Shown here: piece by piece, positions 53,639-64,000 of the stretch | Layout of the letters: each line of letters opens with the position of its first letter | Position numbering within the stretch: position 1 is the first letter of the stretch | From: Apostichopus japonicus | Taxonomy: Eukaryota; Echinodermata; Holothuroidea; Aspidochirotida; Stichopodidae | NCBI RefSeq assembly: GCF_037975245.1 | Contig: NC_092579.1 | Span: forward strand, 22,266,666-22,330,665 | DNA: 64,000 nt | Direction of reading: 5' to 3' | Notes under the pieces: model-generated | What the model saw: only the letters and a program-made list of their open reading frames with translations | Databases searched by the model: none | What the model was told of the DNA's origin: nothing | Program-made: the position numbers and the translations under genes

Positions 53639-56600
53639 TGCGATAAACGCACGGTAGACCGTTGATTAACCCTGTTCGTTCATGCAAAGCATTAAATAAA
53701 CATTAATGTTCATTTCAGAATGTTACAATGCAATACAAACTTTAAGAGAAACAATAACATCAATTGTCTCGGACGGGTATTCCACGATTTTATTGACTTT
53801 TATCATATATAGTTAAAAGTCTCAAATAATGTTAATACGCAAATGATATAATAAGAATGGCAATAATTAGGCTATGGATACGTTGAACAACACTACGTTG
53901 TACAGCATTACGATCTGACGCAAGGGTATATACTGCGCCTGCGTCCAGTGGGCATAGCAACACGAACAGGGAATTGACTTAACGGTCACTGTGTACGACA
54001 GATACGTACTTAGTACACCGCACTACATACTTTGCTAATATATATAATTTTGGTCGTCATCAAATGTGAACAATTCCATATGGAACGTTCTTAAACAAGC
54101 ACTTGACTTTCGTAGTACAATGGCTTTAACATTCTGATCGGGCGAAAACATTACTTCTTTTAAAGAATGACGTTTACTTTTCCTTGAAAGGTGCATTTCT
54201 TGAATACGTTTTGCTGCTGTATATCCGATCAGTAATGGCATGCCTAGGCCTATCATGCAGTTATAGACGTGTTAATATCGACGGTGTTTTGACATTGGCT
54301 AGTGCACTATGGTGTGTATTTGTCTTTTGTTGGTTCGACTCCTAGGATCGTTGCTCTCAGGACATTTGAACATTTGAATATTTTGTTTATTCGAAGTATC
54401 CAATAGCTTCTAATACTATTATTTATATTTTGTTTCAATGGCCGGCCGCTTAAACGCCATTATATTAATAACATTTATAGGTTAAATCGAGGTTATCGAT
54501 GTTACTCGCCCCCTACGGTATATATACTTCAGAGGCTGCAGATAGCCAGCTTTCTAGGAAATTCTGGTGATCAATTGGTCAAAGGGGGTATTTACACGGA
54601 GGGGCTATAATTGTCATACCATATACTTGATCTGGTTCGTTTCACAGAAGTTTTGTGATTGGCTTGAGTTTGAATTAGTTAAGGCAGCTAGCTGGGATTA
54701 GGTTCAAGCTTGTCGAGATACTTCTCTGTTTGTTGTTTTGTTTTTGTTTTGCAACTTATATAGTAATCCGTCGGTGAGTTTACCGTGGATTATCCGTAGG
54801 TTAATGCACGCGCGGTCAGCTGACGATAACGGGCCAATCAGATTCGAGAATTTTGAACAAGTATATAAATGAAACAAACAATATGGTACAATAGTAAAAT
54901 AATCAAATTTACATGACTATTTGCATATAGGCTTTAAGATACTACAATATAGCAGTATTCCCTTCGTTACATGACTGACTTTGGATTGGAAGAAACAGAA
55001 ACCTCAACAGATCTGTTCTCACTGATGCATGGTAGACGAGCTTTGTACTTATATATTTCTTGCTTGCAACTGCAGGAAATCAAAACTAGAAGCAAGAGTA
55101 AAACCGAATTTGTGAGCTCTGTTTTCAACGGAATCTTCTTTGAGCTCAGTGTTTAATACCAAAACTAACTTTAATTTCTTTTGTTCTGAAGGGATATTAT
55201 TGATTTATATGTTACACATTCATGGCAATGTGGAAGATGCAATATCATAAACTCATGGAAGCAAAATACACTCCAATCACTTCCATACTTTGAATTTGTT
55301 CCAAGGGATTGTGGCCCTGGGCAGGGATACAAAGGGGGTGGGGCACAAATTAATGAATTTTTAGGAAGTTTGAAAGGAAGCTATACCGGTATGACATCTT
55401 CTATAGAGCTTCAACACAATCAAGGAAGCAACAGAACATATAACTCACATTGCATATTAGTATAATTTGTTCAGCACACTCGCCAATGAAAACACATGAG
55501 TGGAGTTTATACTGCAGGCCGGTATAATACCAGATGAGTATCAGGTTTGTTTAACCGTTTTAGATATCATCAATTGACTATTTGAAAATTGATTGTCTCA
55601 GTGATTTATGACACATATAGATCTAAGGAAATTCACATTTTTTCTTGTACCCAAGTTTGAGCTAGCAAATCCGCTCTGCCACCAACCATCCACCTCTTAT
55701 CCCACCCCCCCCCCACCCCTCTCCTTTCTCATCACCCGTTCGCCAGTATCGACTTCGCCAATAAAAATTCCTTAGTTATCTGTAAATCAGCGAAAGCAGG
55801 CTAACAATGAAATGATACATACCCCGTTTGTCCCAGTACAATTTTCAGAAACAAACACACACATTAGAATTTAAGGCTTGGTCGATCGCACCAGTCGGGG
55901 TATGGTCACGTGCTCTTTTTGCGTTCGTATTTGTGTTATCATCAAAATGAAACATCAATCAAAAGCGAGCGTTCACACATTTTACTCATTTAGAACATTA
56001 TACCATCTGCGCGTATAGCGGAGGTGATCACCTTATTGAGCGCCGTTTGTGACAATCATCAAATCAATCAGGCTGATAATTCAATCGAGCGGTATATTTA
56101 ACAGCAGGCTTTTATACGCCATTTTTTCTTGACAATGACACCATGTCTTAATGATTACTCAATTAAGATCACGATATGCTATATATCATTATCATAAGTG
56201 ACCTGCACCCACTTATAATAGATCACCATATAGATGAACACACGTTAATTGCCTGCAGAGGGAAGTATGCGGGATTATGTTAGGTTTAAAGAAAATAATA
56301 TTATCAAATCCTCTTTTGGGTAAAGTATACAAGAAAATATATATTTTCTTATTTCCAAATGGAGTTATATGGGACGGTACGTATAAGACAATAAAATATC
56401 TTTTTATTAAAAACTATAGAGTGTTTAAGTGCGAGTCAGGTGGAGGGGCAACCTGCACTCTCGAGTCCTGTATTTTGTTTGTACACATGAAGGTGGCGCG
56501 GATGGGTGTGTGTGTGGTAGGGGGGGGGGTCAATATAGCCTATACGGGGGGGGGGGCAGCACCCTTTTCCTTGGCCTGGTAACGGGCCTATATCTGCCTT

Positions 56601-57234
56601 TAAAAGAAATGTACGATAATTAAAGAGGATATCAGATGTTATACGACAGTCGCAAAACATCGCACCAGATATGATGAAATTATTCAGTGACAAACATGTA
56701 CGTCAAAGGTTAAGCACATTAATACAAATATGACACCTTTAATATTTGTCGAACACCAAGATTTTAGTATTGGATTAAACACGGTTATTGATAGATCGCT
56801 AATTACAAGGGTTAGTTATGGTGCGGCATATTTGAGGAGAGGAAGGCCGTCACAGCGGATGAGGCTACAGTCCTGGGACCGGGGTGTCAATTATAGGGGC
56901 CAGGGAAATATGACTAAAAATGATGTCATGTCATTTGCATATACTTAGGGACGAATGCATGATGGAGACTTAAAAAAATGGGGGGGGGGTGTCGGTGATA
57001 TAATGTCCCGGAGGGGCGGGCCAGGCTCTCTGGACGCTACTGGACAGCTGGTTGGCGGTAACCACATACACAATCAGTTCGATTGATTTCAAATCATCAA
57101 ACCTGCATACTGAGTACGTTCGTGTACTCGTATTCCAACATAGTAACCTGAACTCTCCTCACCTGGATGGATTTAAACTCAAGGCAGTTTGGAATCTAGT
57201 ATACCCACTAGTTCCAACTTTATATGGAGACACA
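53639..57234. other. Non-coding interval
   Basis: Poly(C/G) runs at 55706, 56520, 56547 and 56983. A 73-codon minus-strand ORF at 54035-54256 has unremarkable protein-like composition but no domain or splice support. Confidence 0.4.
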
Positions 57235-57242
57235 AACCCAAC

Positions 57243-57612
57243 CAGTGGCGTAGGAAGGTACTTTTGAGTGGGGGGGGGGGGGGGCTGAGGACTGATGGCC
57301 GGCCTGGGGGAGGGGTCTAAGGGGAGGGGGTGTCCCCCTTTGGATTTCTTTTGCATTTCCAGGTGGCCTCAGATGCAGTTTGGTGCAATCTAGCACACTT
57401 CAACACCCACTCCATTTTGTAAAGAATTTTGCATTTTCACCTGGCCTTAGATGCAATTTGGTGCTTCAAATGAAATTTTTTGCTCATTTGGAAATGAAAA
57501 AGGGGTTTTCTGACTTGCGGAGCGGGGGGCGGAACGATACTTCCGCCCCCCCATATTTTTCACTGGGGGGGCTGGCGCCCCCAGCCCCCCCCCCCCGGTT
57601 CCTACGCCCTTG
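57243..57612 (-). mobile_element. Non-autonomous hAT-type element, copy 2
   Basis: A reverse-complement relative of the element at 5081-5443, about 370 bp, with ends CAGTGGCGTAGGAAGG and the complement of CAAGGGCGTAGGAACC. It is flanked by a different perfect 8-bp duplication, AACCCAAC (57235-57242 and 57613-57620). High similarity over the whole length, apart from homopolymer length changes, suggests fairly recent activity. Confidence 0.85.
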
Positions 57613-57620
57613 AACCCAAC

Positions 57621-58952
57621 CATCATTATCGATCTACTTTGATAGAGATAAAGCCAAACTGATAAGACAAATCCGTATTCCCATTTGTGTGACATAACAG
57701 ATTTAACATTCCTTTCACACACAGGGCCGGAGACTTGATCAAGTCAAAAATAAGGCCAGGGAAATTGACATTGATTGAGCGATGTGTGCTTTATATGTGT
57801 GCTTACAAAATAGCAGCCCCCATGCATGCATTTTTAAAGCAGTTTATCTCCCAAAAGGAAAAGAGATTTATTTTTTTCTTAGCGGTTCAATAGGTGGAGT
57901 TGTTCTTCACAAAGAACCCACATGTCATATAAGCTCAATATGATGGTAAGGTTTGCATCCCCTTGTAAGTAGGCCTACTCACACTTAGAGCCTGGCACAC
58001 GTATTCGTATTCGTACTCATATCAAGCCTGGGGGGTGGGGGTGGGGGAGTTTTACTTGTACTCGTATAATCAGGTTATTGTACTCATAATTCAAGTCTGC
58101 CAAGTTATTATTTGTAAATACTTCACGTATGCTTGGTAAGAAAGACGGCAACGGTACCAGCCAATGTAACTATGCAGCTACAATGTCACACAAACACATG
58201 CACGCCGCTGGAGAACGTGCATTACGCGATGTATTAATGTAAGTCAGTTCTGTTTCTCATCCAGTTTTACGATATTTCGATGCATCGATATTTTGTGGAC
58301 TAAGGCTTAGCTATGTGGATATCATGGGCATAAATTCCAGGAGTCCCGTAAAAGCATGTTGAACTGAGCTTCCAGGAATTGTTGATATATTAGCAATCTG
58401 GAATGATTTTGTGTTCCATTATAATTATAGTCCATAAAACGATATTGGCCATGTTTAGTGTTTTCCACTGAACATTCAATTGTATCTTAAATTTGTAGTT
58501 GGAAAACCTTTCATAAAGAAAATAGATTTTGTATTTTAAAAGGGTTATAATATTATAAAGACATTTCCCTCGCTTTTCTGCTTTACAGGCTGCACAAGAC
58601 CAACACACAGGACTGTGGTTAAGGAAACGAGCTCAAACACAATGGAAAGCGTTATTTTTGTTATGAAGTAATATATGCGTGCGGTCGGACCAACCCTATT
58701 CTTAGAATGATATAGTCTGTGGTTATACATGGTACACGCATGGAGGTTTTACAGTACTTGACCGCGAATGGACAAGGAAATATCTGATTATGCATGGTAT
58801 TAAACTATGTGTGTACAGCCAGTAGAGAGATATACTATTGGGTGCGCATATATCCTTTTCAACAAGAACATTTCCTATGGAACAGTTTGCGAGCACAAAA
58901 TATGGATCATTTGTTGACCAGTAAACAGCCAACATATGGATATTAATGACAA
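57621..58952. other. Non-coding interval
   Basis: One TAGGCCTA palindrome (57970); nothing else recognised. Confidence 0.45.
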
Positions 58953-59314
<362 letters not shown>

Positions 59315-59513
59315 CTGTTCAAAGTATCTCTTTCGAGATCCGGCTTTAGGAATCACAAATGATTTTCAAGTTGGTTAGCATCATGTTTGATCTCTAGAGT
59401 AAGGCAAAATATGTCACCAAAAACAGAACTAGTATTGTTCGATACAGGTGACAAACGCCTACAGTGGAATTACGATCTTCCTTACCGGTTTCGAACCTCT
59501 GGACATACAATCA

Positions 59514-59634
59514 GCGTCCATAGCCTAGTGGTTATAGGGTGTCCGCGTACAGAGCGGGAGGCCCGTGGTTCGAATCCCGGTGGAGGCTGAAAGTTTTTTC
59601 ACTGTTCTTGATTTTCCAACTCATTACGATTTTC

Positions 59635-59681
<47 letters not shown>

Positions 59682-59700
59682 GTATATATATATATATAAT
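59514..59700 (+). mobile_element. tRNA-headed SINE with (TA)n tail
   Basis: The 74-nt head (59514-59587) has acceptor halves GCGTCCA/TGGAGGC (one mismatch), A box TAGCCTAGTGG and a perfect B box GGTTCGAATCC. Two mismatches in the T stem argue against a working tRNA gene. A 50-bp A/T-rich body leads into a (TA)n tail. A B-box-like GGTTCGAAACC also lies on the opposite strand at about 59485-59498. Confidence 0.7.
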
Positions 59701-59760
59701 ATGTAGATATAGCCTATATATATATAACCTATATATACAGCCTATATTTACAGCATATAG

Positions 59761-59820
<60 letters not shown>
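59761..59820. repeat. (TA)n microsatellite
   Basis: TA tract preceded by repeated ATAGCCTATATA units (59707-59765). Confidence 0.95.
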
Positions 59821-59822
<2 letters not shown>

Positions 59823-62026
59823 ACGTGGGTTCTATTTGTAAGCTATACCATATAATATAGGCAGTATACATATGAAACATACGTTCACTTAAGGTTAGTT
59901 TATATGTGTGCATGTGTGTCTGTGAATAGTGAAACTTTCTAACACGATATACACGCTTTTCCTGGAAAACTGTCTGGATGTCTAAATATCCTATACACTC
60001 ACCTAGTGACATAATGCAACGTTTTGTGGAGAAATACTATGGAATAGTTTAATAGCCGTCAATTTATTTTCTCAATGAACCGACTCACATTCTAGCAAAT
60101 TCCAGCAAGTATCACTTAAAATCTATATTTTGTTGGTCAATTGGAAACCATGAGTCTCGGATCACATTAATGTTTATTCTATTTTTCAGTCGAAATTCCT
60201 TAATATTGTTTCAATAAAATTCATAAATTTATTACGTCACAATAAACGGTCCGCGATGATCAGCGATGAATTTATATGACAAACGTATTTCGGAGGTACG
60301 TAAACGCATCCATATATTTGAAGGCCTTTATGTAAGTGTGAGATGAAGCTTGCATAGTTTATGGACTTATAGTGACTCACATAATAACTTTGGTACTTAA
60401 AGGCACAGAATAGCCTCAATTATTGTGTCTGGTTTCAAAAATAAAATAATCCGTAGGATGATTTGCAACCAATTTGTCACGTTTTAGTAAATAGCTTGCA
60501 GATAACTTAAATGGTCCCATTCCAGGCTGCATAGGTTATCTTGTTTTGAGTTGTCTGATATATGCACACAAAAAACCAGTTGAGCAATGTATATAGGGTG
60601 AAGAAAAGGGAATGTGTGTGTGTGTGGGGGGGGGGGGGTTGGATTGGATGATGACCTCATCAAGTGGAACATTTTCTATTTGCTTATGTGAGTTATATAG
60701 ATGTTTATTCATACATATACGAACATTATCTCTGACGATTACTATTGAAAGAAGAACGAGACCAAATTCCCTGAGATCAAATAGCCAACAAGTTAACGCA
60801 CACAGACACGTACACACACACACACACACACACACACGCAAACATGTGCACAACATTCATTGTAAACGACGTAATGTTGATTTAAAAGACTTTATCACTT
60901 TAGTATTTGTGAACTGTGAGCAATTATTTAGCACTATGAATGTTAGCTTTTTGTACATGTGAGAATAATACAAAAACTAAATTGAATAATGTTTCGCTGT
61001 TTGATTATGGGAAATTGGTTTTTAATCGGTTTTATACAATTTAATTAAGCGCATGACATTTTCACCGGTATATATATAGATATATACATACATAGTATCT
61101 AAGCCCAAACAGCTGTATGATTAATGTCAAACAATATAAAGTATTTTAGTATACTCCCTGCATGCAGCACTATACTAAAGTCTACGGCTTCAAGTCTGGT
61201 CTCTCTTTCTTTAATATCCTGAAGAGGTCTTTGTCTTCTGGGCTTTGTGAAGAATAGGTCTGGAATGGCAGACAGACTGTTATAATATGGCTTAGTTGAC
61301 TGGAAGTCACGTTTCGACTAACGACACACTGACGTGACGTGACGAATAATTCAAGCACAGTTTATCTTCCTCAATGATGATAATCTTTTCTTCTCCTTTT
61401 TAAAAGAAAGAAAGAAAGAAAGAACAAAAGAAAGAAGAAACAAACAAACAAAGAAAATTCAAAAAATATTCCACCCCACCCTTCCCCCCATCCTCCCCCG
61501 ATCAAAGAATTTCTATCATGTTCAGTTCGACCATGGAGGTAAAACAGATTTTACCGCCATGCATGGTTCGACACATAGAGTCCTACGTGTCGGTAAAAAC
61601 GGTGGGATTTTTTTTAAACAAATCTCACTTCAACCATGGAGGTAAAACTTTTACCTCCATGCTTCAGCTAAGAGACAATTACAACGAATTGAGAACCCAT
61701 GCATGCACTTTATTCCTATACCCATACAAAGGGTCAATTGTCATAATATAATAATAGCAGATTCGTATCTTGCGGTTTTTCTCCCAGTCCGTCTCTGACA
61801 GTCAATTGGGCCGGTTGCGTCACAGAAAAACTGGCAACCCTGCGTGGTCTATAATGTTTGGTATGTTAAAGACTGTAGTTTCCGGCATCAAACAATGTTA
61901 ATCTGACAATATGCTCCATTGATCCTCGGCTGGGAGTAATGTCGATAAACGGTTAACCGGAATTAACAGACAGAAGTTTCTATAGCAACTATAACCTATA
62001 TTTATATATATATTTACACACACACG

Positions 62027-62030
<4 letters not shown>
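59821..62030. other. Non-coding interval
   Basis: Poly(G) at 60625, (AC)n at 60818, (GAAA)n at 61406 and the hairpin pair at 61533-61662. Confidence 0.45.
61533..61662. repeat. Two related hairpins CATGGAGGTAAAA / TTTTACCTCCATG
   Basis: The first is CATGGAGGTAAAA-caga-TTTTACCGCCATG; the second, about 100 bp downstream, has a 13-bp arm pair around a single C. Between them lies CACATAGAGTCCTACGTGTC, itself weakly palindromic. Confidence 0.55.

Positions 62031-62102
<72 letters not shown>
62031..62102. repeat. (AC)n(GC)n(TA)n microsatellite
   Basis: ACACACACGCGCGC passes into about 65 bp of TA. Confidence 0.95.
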
Positions 62103-62104
<2 letters not shown>

Positions 62105-62739
62105 CGCATATAGGCGATCATATAAACCGTGGCCCTGCTAGAGCTCACGTATACCTCACCACGTCCTGTATCGGTTTCGCGAATTTCCAGCTAATGAATG
62201 CATGTGATTCCCCAATAGGTTATAGAAAAACATGCATACGTCCTTTGGCTCAAACCAGGCAGTAGTTAGTTCGAAATCAGTACTTTTCCAATAACCAAGG
62301 AAGGGGGATTCTCCCTCATGTGCGTTAGATACAGTTTCACAGATTTAGTTAAGGGCACCCGTTGCATGAAGCTTTATTCTAAATTGGGAGACTTTGTATA
62401 ACGTCTACGTATAAGGTTTTAGGAGGATTATGTCCACGCCGTAGGCATTGCACTTTGAACATGTTAATGATGGCTAACTGCTCCAAAAGAGCTAAGAAAA
62501 ATATTTTTCTGTTTGGATAATAGGATAAAGAAATTGAAAAGATGCCGTAGTATAATTTGCTTCTCCTACCCATTTTGTATATATATATATTTGTATTATT
62601 TATATTACTTAAATGAGCCTAAATGGCTGTAGCAAAGTTCAACTTCTGGTTGAACCTCTTCATGTGTCAGCCTATACTTTTAGTAACCATTCAACTGAAA
62701 TGTAACACGGGATTGGCCTAAAAAAACCCTTCTATAAAC

Positions 62740-63079
62740 GTGTGTGAGGACCTGAAGTATGTGAGGACATGAAGTATGTGAGGACCTGAAATATGTGAGG
62801 ACCTGAAGTGTATGATGACCTGAAGTGTGTAAGGATCTGAAGTGTGTGAGTACCTGAAGTATGTGAGGACCTGAAATATGTGAGAACCTGAAGTGTATGA
62901 GGACCTGAAGTGTGTGAAGACCTGAAGTGTGTGTGGACCTGAAATATGTGAGGACCTGAAATATGTGAGGACCTGAAGTGTGCATGTGAGGACCTGAAGT
63001 GTGCATGTGAGGACCTGAAGTGTGCATGTGAGGACCTGAAGTGTGCATGTGAGGACCTGAAGTGTGTGAAGACCTGAAC
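62740..63079. repeat. Minisatellite, 17-bp units changing to 21-bp units
   Basis: About 14 copies of GAAGTGTGTGAGGACCT-type 17-mers are followed by about four near-identical 21-mers that add GCAT (62973-63062). Translations of it are artefacts of the repeat. Confidence 0.92.
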
Positions 63080-64000
63080 TAAACGATATAAACCCTAGCA
63101 TGTGGAAGTTCCATACTATTTCCATTCACGTGATTCGCTATACTTGTTTCAATAAGTTTCAGACCATTTTCTGTTTACAGGCCTATTCGGTTCACCAGAA
63201 CGCAACTTCCTAACTACTTATTTTATTCAAAATCTTAGCGAAGCGGGGATGAACTTAGTAGTTTACAGTAACACTACTTTGTATTATCAAACATTTGAAA
63301 CTTGACTTCACAAAGGTTACGTGCAGTGCTAGCCTTAGCTAATATTAACCCGAGGCCCACGCCGGAAAACAGGCAAAACTGAAACCACATTTAACAATAA
63401 AAGGTGGAAGGTCGATAAAAGCTGAAAATCGACAGTTTATTTGTTTGGTGTATATGAACCTAAATAAACTTACTTTTAACAGTACATATATAAATGGACA
63501 CAGGTGTCAATGTATATACACCCTTTAGAGAAATCGCCTAAAATGGCGCTGTGTGGAATAGATGGCGCTATGTGAAAACTTTATTGCACTATAACTTAAA
63601 AGTTTCCATAGACATTATACGGAAGAGCAGTGCCTCATCTGGCCACGTAATTAATGTGCATGGGTTTGCACACATGCCAGTCGCCAAAAGTGGTTACACC
63701 CTCTGGTCATAGGCAAGGATTCATTCATGAATGCCACCAAACGCTTTTGGTCGACCTTTGACCGACCCTTCCTGCCTTTTCTGTGATACAGAGGGAGGAC
63801 AGTGGGAGTCTGTGCATCGGATTCTGACCACACCCAAAGAAAATCCAATTTAAATGTACAATAGTATTCCGCGGGAACTCGAACGAATACAAGTTTTAAT
63901 TTATTTCACGACACAGTGGATTAAGACGTAATTGATTCTGCACAATAACGCCGTGTAAATGTAGCCAGGAAATATAACAGTAATCAAAACTATATGTGTG
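63080..64000. other. Unannotated non-coding sequence
   Basis: No gene or repeat recognised to the window edge. Confidence 0.45.

Noticed and set aside
54035-54256. 73-codon minus-strand ORF with protein-like composition
   Set aside because: No recognisable motif, splice site or neighbour; kept only as a remark.
62718-63125. His/Thr/Ser-rich repeat ORFs on the minus strand
   Set aside because: They arise from the 17/21-bp minisatellite.

Overview
This is a eukaryotic, almost certainly animal, window: large non-coding spaces, consensus splice sites, tRNA-derived SINEs, small DNA transposons with clean target-site duplications, long (TA)n tracts and one clear metazoan signalling gene. The A+T-rich sequence with SINEs, hAT-type elements and an invertebrate-looking SOCS2/CISH gene fits a marine invertebrate. 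An echinoderm-like deuterostome is my guess, but the species cannot be fixed from the sequence alone.

Two loci look like genuine genes. (1) At 40.6-41.2 kb on the minus strand lies an uninterrupted SOCS2/CISH-type coding region (SH2 domain plus C-terminal SOCS box). A long A/T-rich region follows it, with the first canonical poly(A) signal about 1.1 kb downstream. (2) At 29.1-32.9 kb on the plus strand is a two-exon locus: a 34-nt coding start, a strong GT donor, a 2-kb intron, then an exon holding the end of a 46-codon ORF. That ORF is followed 36 nt later, in the same frame, by a 110-residue protein with two C2H2 zinc fingers and then AATAAA signals. Weaker coding candidates are an exon ending in GTAAGT at 10.2-10.35 kb, a terminal exon on the minus strand at 4.3-4.5 kb, and two coding-like relics at 18.9-19.2 kb and 46.4-46.6 kb.

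The rest is repeat-rich intergenic or intronic DNA. The best-defined elements are three hAT-type non-autonomous transposons with perfect 8-bp duplications (5081-5443, 49288-50291, 57243-57612), a 13.5-14.0 kb inverted-repeat element with an internal tandem repeat, a tRNA-headed SINE family at 0.9-1.1 and 22.7-23.0 kb with a diverged core at 5.8 kb, and a second tRNA-headed SINE at 59.5 kb. There is also a small repeat whose 5' end is U2 snRNA-like (33.9-34.0 kb and 49.2-50.3 kb), the second copy being split by one of the hAT elements. Minisatellites (26.1, 28.1 and 62.7-63.1 kb), at least ten (TA)n tracts and about thirty poly(C)/poly(G) runs fill much of the remainder. The 28.1-33.3 kb zinc-finger locus has none of the long (TA)n or poly(C/G) tracts.

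Two 8-bp palindromes are strongly over-represented: TAGGCCTA (12 copies counted) and the CRE motif TGACGTCA (10 copies, all between 8.1 and 24.3 kb). No CRISPR array, rRNA gene, intact tRNA gene or long reverse-transcriptase or transposase ORF was seen. All calls rest on reading the sequence by eye; no database comparison was possible.
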